Source of the DNA: Crossaster papposus
Taxonomy: Eukaryota; Echinodermata; Asteroidea; Velatida; Solasteridae
Assembly: GCA_037893245.1 (NCBI GenBank)
Contig: JBAIAA010001624.1
Coordinates: 85,471-149,470, forward strand
DNA length: 64,000 nucleotides
Reading direction: 5' to 3'
Shown here: positions 14,451 through 25,646 of the stretch, in pieces
Numbering within the stretch: position 1 is the first letter of the stretch
Layout: each line of letters opens with the position of its first letter
The notes under the pieces: model-generated
Seen by the model: the letters and a program-made list of their open reading frames with translations, nothing else
Told to the model about the DNA's origin: nothing
The model's database searches: none
Position numbers and translations under genes: made by a program

Positions 14451-16250
14451 AAATATGTAAAGGGAAAGAAGTGTGCATAAGAAATATGTAAAGGGAAAGA
14501 AGTGTGCATAAGAAATATGTAAAGGGAAAGAAGTGTGCATAAGAAATATGTAAAGGGAAAGAAGTGTGCATAAGAAATATGTAAAGGGAAAGAAGTGTGC
14601 ATAAGAAATATGTAAAGGGAAAGAAGTGTGCATAAGAAATATGTAAAGGGAAAGAAGTGTGCATAAGAAATATGTAAAGGGAAAGAAGTGTGCATAAGAA
14701 ATATGTAAAGGGAAAGAAGTGTGCATACAAAATATGTAAAGAGAAAGAAGTGTGCATAAGAAATATGTAAAGGGAAAGAAGTGTGCATAAGAAATATGTA
14801 AAGGGAAAGAAGTGTGCATAAGAAATATGTAAAGGGAAAGAAGTGTGCATAAGAAATATGTAAAGGGAAAGAAGTGTGCATAAGAAATAAACACATGATG
14901 TGGGAACAAGCCCTCGAGTTAAATATGTAAAGGGAAAGAAGTGTGCATAAGAAATATGTAAAGGGAAAGAAGTGTGCATAAGAAATATGTAAAGGGAAAG
15001 AAGTGTGCATAAGAAATATGTAAAGGGAAAGAAGTGTGCATAAGAAATATGTAAAGGGAAAGAAGTGTGCATAAGAAATAAACACATGATGTGGGAACAA
15101 GCCCTCGAGTTAAATATGTAAAGGGAAAGAAGTGTGCATAAGAAATAAACACATGATGTGGGAACAAGCCCTCGAGTTAAATATGTAAAGGGAAAGAAGT
15201 GTGCATAAGAAATAAACACATGATGTGGGAACAAGCCCTCGAGTTAAATATGTAAAGGGAAAGAAGTGTGCATAAGAAATATTTAAAGGGAAAGAAGTGT
15301 GCATAAGAAATATGTAAAGGGAAAGAAGTGTGCATAAGAAATATGTAAAGGGAAAGAAGTGTGCATAAGAAATATGTAAAGGGAAAGAAGTGTGCATAAG
15401 AAATATGTAAAGGGAAAGAAGTGTGCATAAGAAATAAACACATGATGTGGGAACAAGCCCTCGAGTTAAATATGTAAAGGGAAAGAAGTGTGCATAAGAA
15501 ATAAACACATGATGTGGGAACAAGCCCTCGAGTTAAATATGTAAAGGGAAAGAAGTGTGCATAAGAAATATGTAAAGGGAAAGAAGTGTGCATAAGAAAT
15601 ATGTAAAGGGAAAGAAGTGTGCATAAGAAATATGTAAAGGGAAAGAAGTGTGCATAAGAAATATGTAAAGGGAAAGAAGTGTGCATACAAAATATGTAAA
15701 GAGAAAGAAGTGTGCATAAGAAATATGTAAAGGGAAAGAAGTGTGCATAAGAAATATGTAAAGGGAAAGAAGTGTGCATAAGAAATATGTAAAGGGAAAG
15801 AAGTGTGCATAAGAAATATGTAAAGGGAAAGAAGTGTGCATAAGAAATATGTAAAGGGAAAGAAGTGTGCATAAGAAATATGTAAAGGGAAAGAAGTGTG
15901 CATAAGAAATATGTAAAGGGAAAGAAGTGTGCATAAGAAATATGTAAAGGGAAAGAAGTGTGCATAAGCAATATGTAAAGGGAAAGAAGTGTGCATAAGA
16001 AATATGTAAAGGGAAAGAAGTGTGCATAAGAAATATGTAAAGGGAAAGAAGTGTGCATAAGAAATATGTAAAGGGAAAGAAGTGTGCATAAGAAATATGT
16101 AAAGGGAAAGAAGTGTGCATAATAAATATGTAAAGGGAAAGAAGTGTGCATAAGAAATATGTAAAGGGAAAGAAGTGTGCATAAGAAATATGTAAAGGGA
16201 AAGAAGTGTGCATAAGAAATAAACACATGATGTGGGAACAAGCCCTCGAG

Positions 16251-19200
16251 TTAAATTTGTAAAGGGAAAGAAGTGTGCATAAGAAATATGTAAAGGGAAA
16301 GAAGTGTGCATAAGAAATATGTAAAGGGAAAGAAGTGTGCATAAGAAATATGTAAAGGGAAAGAAGTGTGCATAAGAAATATGTAAAGGGAAAGAAGTGT
16401 GCATAAGAAACATGTAAAGGGAAAGAAGTGTGCATAAGAAATATGTAAAGGGAAAGAAGTGTGCATAAGAAATATGTAAAGGGAAAGAAGTGTGCATAAG
16501 AAATATGTAAAGGGAAAGAAGTGTGCATAAGAAATAAACACATGATGTGGGAACAAGCCCTCGAGTTAAATATGTAAAGGGAAAGAAGTGTGCATAAAAA
16601 ATATGTAAAGGGAAAGAAGTGTGCATAAGAAATATGTAAAGGGAAAGAAGTGTGCATAAGAAATAAACACATGATGTGGGAACAAGCCCTCGAGTTAAAT
16701 ATGTAAAGGGAAAGAAGTGTGCATAAGAAATATATAAAGGGAAAGAAGTGTGCATAAGAAATATGTAAAGGGAAAGAAGTGTGCATAAGAAATATGTAAA
16801 GGGAAAGAAGTGTGCATAATAAATATGTAAAGGGAAAGAAGTGTGCATAAGCAATATGTAAAGGGAAAGAAGTGTGCATAAGAAATATGTAAAGGGAAAG
16901 AAGTGTGCATAAGAAATATGTAAAGGGAAAGAAGTGTGCATAAGAAATATGTAAAGGGAAAGAAGTGTGCATAAGAAATATGTAAAGGGAAAGAAGTGTG
17001 CATAAGAAATATGTAAAGGGAAAGAAGTGTGCATAAGAAATATGTAAAGGGAAAGAAGTGTGCATAAGAAATATGTAAAGGGAAAGAAGTGTGCATAAGA
17101 CATAAACACATGATGTGGGAACAAGCCCTCGAGTTAAATTTGTAAAGGGAAAGAAGTGTGCATAAGAAATATGTAAAGGGAAAGAAGTGTGCATAAGAAA
17201 TATGTAAAGGGAAAGAAGTGTGCATAAGAAATATGTAAAGGGAAAGAAGTGTGCATAATAAATATGTAAAGGGAAAGAAGTGTGCATAAGCAATATGTAA
17301 AGGGAAAGAAGTGTGCATAAGAAATATGTAAAGGGAAAGAAGTGTGCATAAGAAATATGTAAAGGGAAAGAAGTGTGCATAAGAAATATGTAAAGGGAAA
17401 GAAGTGTGCATAAGAAATATGTAAAGGGAAAGAAGTGTGCATAATAAATATGTAAAGGGAAAGAAGTGTGCATAAGAAATATGTAAAGGGAAAGAAGTGT
17501 GCATAAGAAATATGTAAAGGGAAAGAAGTGTGCATAAGAAATAAACACATGATGTGGGAACAAGCCCTCGAGTTAAATTTGTAAAGGGAAAGAAGTGTGC
17601 ATAAGAAATATGTAAAGGGAAAGAAGTGTGCATAAGAAATATGTAAAGGGAAAGAAGTGTGCATAAGAAATATGTAAAGGGAAAGAAGTGTGCATAAGAA
17701 ATATGTAAAGGGAAAGAAGTGTGCATAAGAAACATGTAAAGGGAAAGAAGTGTGCATAAGAAATAAACACATGATGTGGGAACAAGCCCTCGAGTTAAAT
17801 ATGTAAAGGGAAAGAAGTGTGCATAAAAAATATGTAAAGGGAAAGAAGTGTGCATAAGAAATATGTAAAGGGAAAGAAGTGTGCATAAGAAATAAACACA
17901 TGATGTGGGAACAAGCCCTCGAGTTAAATATGTAAAGGGAAAGAAGTGTGCATAAGAAATATATAAAGGGAAAGAAGTGTGCATAAGAAATATGTAAAGG
18001 GAAAGAAGTGTGCATAAGAAATATGTAAAGGGAAAGAAGTGTGCATAATAAATATGTAAAGGGAAAGAAGTGTGCATAAGAAATATGTAAAGGGAAAGAA
18101 GTGTGCATAATAAATATGTAAAGGGAAAGAAGTGTGCATAAGAAATATGTAAAGGGAAAGAAGTGTGCATAAGAAATATGTAAAGGGAAAGAAGTGTGCA
18201 TAAGAAATAAACACATGATGTGGGAACAAGCCCTCGAGTTAAATTTGTAAAGGGAAAGAAGTGTGCATAAGAAATATGTAAAGGGAAAGAAGTGTGCATA
18301 AGAAATATGTAAAGGGAAAGAAGTGTGCATAAGAAATATGTAAAGGGAAAGAAGTGTGCATAAGAAATATGTAAAGGGAAAGAAGTGTGCATAAGAAACA
18401 TGTAAAGGGAAAGAAGTGTGCATAAGAAATATGTAAAGGGAAAGAAGTGTGCATAAGAAATATGTAAAGGGAAAGAAGTGTGCATAAGAAATATGTAAAG
18501 GGAAAGAAGTGTGCATAAGAAATAAACACATGATGTGGGAACAAGCCCTCGAGTTAAATATGTAAAGGGAAAGAAGTGTGCATAAAAAATATGTAAAGGG
18601 AAAGAAGTGTGCATAAGAAATATGTAAAGGGAAAGAAGTGTGCATAAGAAATAAACACATGATGTGGGAACAAGCCCTCGAGTTAAATATGTAAAGGGAA
18701 AGAAGTGTGCATAAGAAATATATAAAGGGAAAGAAGTGTGCATAAGAAATATGTAAAGGGAAAGAAGTGTGCATAAGAAATATGTAAAGGGAAAGAAGTG
18801 TGCATAATAAATATGTAAAGGGAAAGAAGTGTGCATAAGCAACATGTAAAGGGAAAGAAGTGTGCATAAGAAATATGTAAAGGGAAAGAAGTGTGCATCA
18901 GAAATATGTAAAGGGAAAGAAGTGTGCATAAGAAATATGTAAAGGGAAAGAAGTGTGCATAAGAAATATGTAAAGGGAAAGAAGTGTGCATAAGAAATAT
19001 GTAAAGGGAAAGAAGTGTGCATAAGAAATATGTAAAGGGAAAGAAGTGTGCATAAGAAATATGTAAAGGGAAAGAAGTGTGCATAAGACATAAACACATG
19101 ATGTGGGAACAAGCCCTCGAGTTAAATTTGTAAAGGGAAAGAAGTGTGCATAAGAAATATGTAAAGGGAAAGAAGTGTGCATAAGAAATATGTAAAGGGA

Positions 19201-22200
19201 AAGAAGTGTGCATAAGAAATATGTAAAGGGAAAGAAGTGTGCATAAGAAATATGTAAAGGGAAAGAAGTGTGCATAAGAAATATGTAAAGGGAAAGAAGT
19301 GTGCATAAGAAATATGTAAAGGGAAAGAAGTGTGCATAAGAAATATGTAAAGGGAAAGAAGTGTGCATACGAAATATGTAAAGGGAAAGAAGTGTGCATA
19401 AGAAATATGTAAAGGGAAAGAAGTGTGCATAAGAAATATGTAAAGGGAAAGAAGTGTGCATAAGAAATATGTAAAGGGAAAGAAGTGTGCATAAGAAATA
19501 TGTAAAGGGAAAGAAGTGTGCATAAGAAACATGTAAAGGGAAAGAAGTGTGCATAAGAAATATGTAAAGGGAAAGAAGTGTGCATAAGAAATATGTAAAG
19601 GGAAAGAAGTGTGCATAAGAAATATGTAAAGGGAAAGAAGTGTGCGTAAGAAATATGTAAATGGAAAGAAGTGTGCATAAGAAATATGTAAAGGGAAAGA
19701 AGTGTGCATAAGAAATATGTAAAGGGAAAGAAGTGTGCATACGAAATATGTAAAGGGAAAGAAGTGTGCATAAGAAATATGTAAAGGGAAAGAAGTGTGC
19801 ATAAGAAATATGTAAAGGGAAAGAAGTGTGCATAAGAAATATGTAAAGGGAAAGAAGTGTGCATACGAAATATGTAAAGGGAAAGAAGTGTGCATAAGAA
19901 ATATGTAAAGGGAAAGAAGTGTGCATAAGAAATATGTAAAGGGAAAGAAGTGTGCATAAGAAATATGTAAAGGGAAAGAAGTGTGCATAAGAAATAAACA
20001 CATGATGTGGGAACAAGCCCTCGAGTTAAATATGTAAAGGGAAAGAAGTGTGCATAAGAAATATGTAAAGGGAAAGAAGTGTGCATAAGAAATATGTAAA
20101 GGGAAAGAAGTGTGCATAAGAAATATGTAAAGGGAAAGAAGTGTGCATAATAAATATGTAAAGGGAAAGAAGTGTGCATAAGCAATATGTAAAGGGAAAG
20201 AAGTGTGCATAAGAAATATGTAAAGGGAAAGAAGTGTGCATAAGAAATATGTAAAGGGAAAGAAGTGTGCATAAGAAATATGTAAAGGGAAAGAAGTGTG
20301 CATAAGAAATATGTAAAGGGAAAGAAGTGTGCATAATAAATATGTAAAGGGAAAGAAGTGTGCATAAGAAATATGTAAAGGGAAAGAAGTGTGCATAAGA
20401 AATATGTAAAGGGAAAGAAGTGTGCATAAGAAATAAACACATGATGTGGGAACAAGCCCTCGAGTTAAATTTGTAAAGGGAAAGAAGTGTGCATAAGAAA
20501 TATGTAAAGGGAAAGAAGTGTGCATAAGAAATATGTAAAGGGAAAGAAGTGTGCATAAGAAATATGTAAAGGGAAAGAAGTGTGCATAAGAAATATGTAA
20601 AGGGAAAGAAGTGTGCATAAGAAACATGTAAAGGGAAAGAAGTGTGCATAAGAAATATGTAAAGGGAAAGAAGTGTGCATAAGAAATATGTAAAGGGAAA
20701 GAAGTGTGCATAAGAAATATGTAAAGGGAAAGAAGTGTGCATAAGAAATAAACACATGATGTGGGAACAAGCCCTCGAGTTAAATATGTAAAGGGAAAGA
20801 AGTGTGCATAAAAAATATGTAAAGGGAAAGAAGTGTGCATAAGAAATATGTAAAGGGAAAGAAGTGTGCATAAGAAATAAACACATGATGTGGGAACAAG
20901 CCCTCGAGTTAAATATGTAAAGGGAAAGAAGTGTGCATAAGAAATATATAAAGGGAAAGAAGTGTGCATAAGAAATATGTAAAGGGAAAGAAGTGTGCAT
21001 AAGAAATATGTAAAGGGAAAGAAGTGTGCATAATAAATATGTAAAGGGAAAGAAGTGTGCATAAGCAATATGTAAAGGGAAAGAAGTGTGCATAAGAAAT
21101 ATGTAAAGGGAAAGAAGTGTGCATAAGAAATATGTAAAGGGAAAGAAGTGTGCATAAGAAATATGTAAAGGGAAAGAAGTGTGCATAAGAAATATGTAAA
21201 GGGAAAGAAGTGTGCATAAGAAATATGTAAAGGGAAAGAAGTGTGCATAAGAAATATGTAAAGGGAAAGAAGTGTGCATAAGAAATATGTAAAGGGAAAG
21301 AAGTGTGCATAAGACATAAACACATGATGTGGGAACAAGCCCTCGAGTTAAATTTGTAAAGGGAAAGAAGTGTGCATAAGAAATATGTAAAGGGAAAGAA
21401 GTGTGCATAAGAAATATGTAAAGGGAAAGAAGTGTGCATAAGAAATATGTAAAGGGAAAGAAGTGTGCATAAGAAATATGTAAAGGGAAAGAAGTGTGCA
21501 TAAGAAATATGTAAAGGGAAAGAAGTGTGCATAAGAAATATATAAAGGGAAAGAAGTGTGCATAATAAATATGTAAAGGGAAAGAAGTGTGCATAAGCAA
21601 TATGTAAAGGGAAAGAAGTGTGCATAAGAAATATGTAAAGGGAAAGAAGTGTGCATAAGAAATATGTAAAGGGAAAGAAGTGTGCATAAGAAATATGTAA
21701 AGGGAAAGAAGTGTGCATAAGAAATATGTAAAGGGAAAGAAGTGTGCATAATAAATATGTAAAGGGAAAGAAGTGTGCATAAGAAATATGTAAAGGGAAA
21801 GAAGTGTGCATAAGAAATATGTAAAGGGAAAGAAGTGTGCATAAGAAATAAACACATGATGTGGGAACAAGCCCTCGAGTTAAATTTGTAAAGGGAAAGA
21901 AGTGTGCATAAGAAATATGTAAAGGGAAAGAAGTGTGCATAAGAAATATGTAAAGGGAAAGAAGTGTGCATAAGAAATATGTAAAGGGAAAGAAGTGTGC
22001 ATAAGAAATATGTAAAGGGAAAGAAGTGTGCATAAGAAACATGTAAAGGGAAAGAAGTGTGCATAAGAAATAAACACATGATGTGGGAACAAGCCCTCGA
22101 GTTAAATATGTAAAGGGAAAGAAGTGTGCATAAAAAATATGTAAAGGGAAAGAAGTGTGCATAAGAAATATGTAAAGGGAAAGAAGTGTGCATAAGAAAT

Positions 22201-23429
22201 AAACACATGATGTGGGAACAAGCCCTCGAGTTAAATATGTAAAGGGAAAGAAGTGTGCATAAGAAATATATAAAGGGAAAGAAGTGTGCATAAGAAATAT
22301 GTAAAGGGAAAGAAGTGTGCATAAGAAATATGTAAAGGGAAAGAAGTGTGCATAATAAATATGTAAAGGGAAAGAAGTGTGCATAAGAAATATGTAAAGG
22401 GAAAGAAGTGTGCATAATAAATATGTAAAGGGAAAGAAGTGTGCATAAGAAATATGTAAAGGGAAAGAAGTGTGCATAAGAAATATGTAAAGGGAAAGAA
22501 GTGTGCATAAGAAATAAACACATGATGTGGGAACAAGCCCTCGAGTTAAATTTGTAAAGGGAAAGAAGTGTGCATAAGAAATATGTAAAGGGAAAGAAGT
22601 GTGCATAAGAAATATGTAAAGGGAAAGAAGTGTGCATAAGAAATATGTAAAGGGAAAGAAGTGTGCATAAGAAATATGTAAAGGGAAAGAAGTGTGCATA
22701 AGAAACATGTAAAGGGAAAGAAGTGTGCATAAGAAATATGTAAAGGGAAAGAAGTGTGCATAAGAAATATGTAAAGGGAAAGAAGTGTGCATAAGAAATA
22801 TGTAAAGGGAAAGAAGTGTGCATAAGAAATAAACACATGATGTGGGAACAAGCCCTCGAGTTAAATATGTAAAGGGAAAGAAGTGTGCATAAAAAATATG
22901 TAAAGGGAAAGAAGTGTGCATAAGAAATATGTAAAGGGAAAGAAGTGTGCATAAGAAATAAACACATGATGTGGGAACAAGCCCTCGAGTTAAATATGTA
23001 AAGGGAAAGAAGTGTGCATAAGAAATATATAAAGGGAAAGAAGTGTGCATAAGAAATATGTAAAGGGAAAGAAGTGTGCATAAGAAATATGTAAAGGGAA
23101 AGAAGTGTGCATAATAAATAGGTAAAGGGAAAGAAGTGTGCATAAGCAACATGTAAAGGGAAAGAAGTGTGCATAAGAAATATGTAAAGGGAAAGAAGTG
23201 TGCATAAGAAATATGTAAAGGGAAAGAAGTGTGCATAAGAAATATGTAAAGGGAAAGAAGTGTGCATAAGAAATATGTAAAGGGAAAGAAGTGTGCATAA
23301 GAAATATGTAAAGGGAAAGAAGTGTGCATAAGAAATATGTAAAGGGAAAGAAGTGTGCATAAGAAATATGTAAAGGGAAAGAAGTGTGCATAAGACATAA
23401 ACACATGATGTGGGAACAAGCCCTCGAGT
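16251..23429. repeat. Higher-order repeat, period about 4.2-4.3 kb
   Basis: A series of spacer-delimited segments beginning TTTGTAAAGG and carrying an AACATG unit recurs at 16251, 18239, 20465 and 22546. Offsets of 4,307 bp link 17573/21880, 17924/22231, 18239/22546 and 18683/22990. 16695 and 20909 are 4,214 bp apart, so copies differ by whole units. The second copy is interrupted at 23543 by the retrotransposon. Confidence 0.82.
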
Positions 23430-23541
23430 TAAATTTGTAAAGGGAAAGAAGTGTGCATAAGAAATATGTAAAGGGAAAGAAGTGTGCATAAGAAATATGT
23501 AAAGGGAAAGAAGTGTGCATAAGAAATATGTAAAGGGAAAG

Positions 23542-23935
23542 AATTAATTTTATCCATAAAAGATAAAATACGTTATACTTGGGGCACATAAAGCCTAAAC
23601 CCCTTTTTGGCGTCGTAGGCAAAACGTTTCTAAGGTCATTCTGAAAAATTGCACGACCAGCAATAATAGCTTGGTCGTTTAGAAGGTTGCTCAACTAGAA
23701 GGGGGAAAATAAATTCCTTACCATATAAGGTTATATCTGGGAGATATGCAAATTATAGGTAAGATTGACCAATGGAGAACTGAATATATCCTACCTTGAC
23801 CAATGAGAAGAAAAGACAGTCCGAAGAATTTGGGTATTTAACCCAGAACACGAGGCATTCGGGCCGCCAATTTGGTTGCAGCTATCAGCAACTCAGAAAA
23901 AATTGTTGACCAAAACTTCTTAAACTTTTTGTTAT
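23542..23935 (+). repeat. Terminal repeat A1 of the retrotransposon
   Basis: These 394 bp recur at 29576-29969 (A2) with no difference I can see by eye, then diverge abruptly after GTTAT. A1 is the left end of the element and contains the probable promoter. In this class A1 and A2 are used with B1 and B2 during reverse transcription to rebuild the ends of a circular DNA. Confidence 0.93.
23765..23841 (+). promoter_or_regulatory. Probable retrotransposon promoter: two CCAAT boxes and TATA-like palindrome
   Basis: Two identical TTGACCAATG motifs lie 31 bp apart (23765 and 23796). They are followed by TATTTAA at 23835-23841, which sits in the palindrome TGGGTATTTAACCCA (23831-23845). This lies about 280 bp upstream of the Gag ATG, an arrangement plausible for a polymerase II promoter. 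The same elements are repeated in A2 (TATTTAA at 29869). Function is inferred from sequence only. Confidence 0.45.
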
Positions 23936-24122
23936 TATCTTCACTTCCAACTCCTCCGACGCTTCGAGGCCCTGTATACCGGACAACTCTCCGTTCGTCC
24001 AACCGGACGAAACCACCTGTGGACGAAACACTTGTCGATAATCCGACAACTCCTCGTACACGTCTAACTCGACAGCTTCCGTTTAGCAAGGAGTGGAAGA
24101 CTTGCTGGCCACCTCTTCGGAC

Positions 24123-25646
24123 ATGCCGTACCGGAAGAACGCCGTAGCTAGCCGCCGACCCGGTCGCTCAGCTCTGCCAGATACAGTTGAAGACGGCGTG
24201 CCCCCGCCAAAGAAGTATCGGAAACGCCAACCGTCTGTGAGGGGCAGAGGGCGGGGGGCTGCTGTCCCTCCCCCACACCAGGAGCCGCCTGCGAGAGGAA
24301 GAGGACGCGGGGCAGGGCCTGCCCTGCACCAGGAGCCGTCTGCGAGAGGCAGCGGACGCGGGGCAGCTGTGCCTGCCCTACACCAGGAACCTGTGCCGCC
24401 TGCGAGAGGAAGAGGACGCGGGGCAGGGCCTGCCCTGCACCAGGAGCCGTCTGCAAGAGGCAGCGGACGCGGGGCAGCTGTGCCTGCCCTACAGGAACCT
24501 GTGCCGCCAACCTGCCGTGGCCGCGGTCGACCCCGAAGAAACCCAAGCTCGGTCTCGGATCCGGATGTTCTGCACCCAGAGACCCAGCCGTCAACCTCCG
24601 TCGTGGATGTGCATCCTCCTCGCAGCCATCATGATGAAAATGAACTGTTACACCATGACAACAACATGAACAATAACACTGATCCGTTCGCGGGTCCTAG
24701 TACTACTAGCACTAGCGGAGTAAGGGGTGGGGGTGAGTACAATGTTAACGATTCTCATACTGCCATTCCAATCAGTGCAATTCAGCTAGGGGCGGATGTC
24801 CGCCCAGTGCCATTATTTCAAATAGGAAAGTCGTGTGCAGCGTTAGGGTTTCATGTCTCGCAATCCACGAAAGACAAAATTCGGTCAGGGGAGTACATAG
24901 ATTTGGCCCCACTTTATAACGACACAGCCCATGCCGTACTTTCGCGGACAGATCAGTCCAATTTAACCTTCGGGATGGAAGGGGGCAACCTGGTCCTCAG
25001 GAAACCCGGCCCATCGCGTAGGCGCATCGAATCCTTCTCTACATGGCAATCTGCCTTTCACACATATATGTCCATTTATCTTGACCAACACACCCAGAGC
25101 TATGCACAGCTATTAAAATACTGTGAAATTATTCGTATGGCGTCAGCACAGTTCCCCGGTTACGGGTGGCGAACATATGACGAGCAGTTTCGGTTAAAGA
25201 TGGAGATTGACCCCTCCCGTTCATGGGGGGAAATTGATATGGAACTCTGGGTGACGGTTGCAGCGGTCCCGGTAACCACTAACCAATCGGGCAATCGGTT
25301 AGGTAACACACAAGGGTGGGCCCCGGCGTCCAAAACCGGCCGCGAAACCGGCCATTGCTTTAATTTTAACAATAACCAGGGTTGTACATTTCCTCGATGT
25401 AGATACGCGCATACCTGTAGTAAATGTATGCGCTCTGGCCACGGAGCATCTCAATGCTCGTCAGTGGGTTCAACTTTCACTGCACCGCGTAACGCATTTG
25501 CGTATCACGCGCAGACACAACCCAGGACCCGTCAACCCAGAGTTCCAATGACTAATGCAGTAAAAGGGGGGAATTTTAGTACACCTCATACCAATTCTAC
25601 GGGTTCTAACGCTGCCCATACTGCACCAGTCAACCCTCGTCCATGA
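24123..25646 (+). CDS. gag: Gag-like nucleocapsid protein with CCCH and CCHC zinc fingers
   Basis: This is the first gene of the retrotransposon, 507 aa from the first in-frame ATG (MPYRKNAVASRR). The frame stays open to a GTG ten codons earlier, but the ATG is the better start. Residues 1-35 are basic. About 35-150 are RG/RGRGRG and proline-rich, with a 37-aa tandem repeat. About 150-225 are low complexity, rich in Ser, Asn and His. About 230-380 form a globular region with IPISAIQLG and KIRSGEYIDL, typical of Gag proteins of DIRS/Ngaro elements. Residues 412-445 hold a CCCH finger (C-x8-C-x4-C-x3-H) followed directly by a CCHC knuckle (C-x2-C-x4-H-x4-C). The expected role is binding and packaging the element RNA. 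It ends in TGA, and the RT frame continues in the same phase. Assignment as Gag is firm by position and zinc knuckle; the details of assembly are inferred. Confidence 0.88.
   Translation: MPYRKNAVASRRPGRSALPDTVEDGVPPPKKYRKRQPSVRGRGRGAAVPPPHQEPPARGRGRGAGPALHQEPSARGSGRGAAVPALHQEPVPPARGRGRGAGPALHQEPSARGSGRGAAVPALQEPVPPTCRGRGRPRRNPSSVSDPDVLHPETQPSTSVVDVHPPRSHHDENELLHHDNNMNNNTDPFAGPSTTSTSGVRGGGEYNVNDSHTAIPISAIQLGADVRPVPLFQIGKSCAALGFHVSQSTKDKIRSGEYIDLAPLYNDTAHAVLSRTDQSNLTFGMEGGNLVLRKPGPSRRRIESFSTWQSAFHTYMSIYLDQHTQSYAQLLKYCEIIRMASAQFPGYGWRTYDEQFRLKMEIDPSRSWGEIDMELWVTVAAVPVTTNQSGNRLGNTQGWAPASKTGRETGHCFNFNNNQGCTFPRCRYAHTCSKCMRSGHGASQCSSVGSTFTAPRNAFAYHAQTQPRTRQPRVPMTNAVKGGNFSTPHTNSTGSNAAHTAPVNPRP
24291..24508 (+). 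repeat. 111-bp tandem repeat inside gag encoding an RG-rich 37-aa repeat
   Basis: Two consecutive copies start with GCGAGAGGAAGAGG at 24291 and 24402; the second is 3 bp shorter, so the frame is kept. Each encodes ARGRGRGAGPALHQEPSARG followed by a GRGAAVPAL segment. A further partial copy precedes it from about 24241. Codons are GC-rich, unlike the AT-rich remainder of the element. The repeat probably varies in copy number between element copies. Confidence 0.85.
25644..25646 (+). promoter_or_regulatory. In-frame TGA between Gag and RT: candidate stop-codon readthrough site
   Basis: Gag ends CCA TGA, and the next codons, CTC GAT TTG AGC AAA, continue open in the same frame through the whole RT/RNase H. 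The RT part has no ATG until codon 52 after TTG 25653, inside a conserved region. The UGA-C context (UGA CUC) resembles leaky UGA CUN sites. An overlapping ATG at 25643 (ATGA) is in another frame and stops after 17 codons. A recent nonsense mutation that happens to separate the two genes is the alternative. Confidence 0.6.

Larger units (their letters stand above)
1..23543. repeat. Satellite block 1: 31-bp tandem repeat with 67-bp variant units
   Basis: Head-to-tail copies of a 31-bp unit (clean example 481-511), containing AATATGTAAAGGG and GAAGTGTGCAT, fill the block without unique sequence between copies. The + strand is about 77% purine with a single C per unit, and GC is about 32%. By eye about 70 units are a 67-bp version with a 36-bp insertion. 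Point variants recur, for example GTGTGCTTAAG at 2790, 6549 and 10401, AACATG, AAGCAAT, AATAAAT and TTTGTAAAGG after the spacer. Recurrence of these private variants at fixed offsets reveals kilobase-scale higher-order repeats. The block is cut by the window start and ended by a retrotransposon insertion. No gene is supported here; long minus-strand open frames are explained by the unit lacking stops in all three frames. Confidence 0.97.

Noticed and set aside
1-23543. CRISPR array (repeat length ~31 bp)
   Set aside because: Units are directly adjacent without unique spacers, the 36-bp insertion is the same everywhere, and the associated genes are eukaryotic retrotransposon genes.
24148-24594. 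Minus-strand open frame opposite the GC-rich gag repeat, and other minus-strand frames in 23838-29042
   Set aside because: They lie opposite conserved + strand domains or non-coding terminal repeats and show no recognisable domain.
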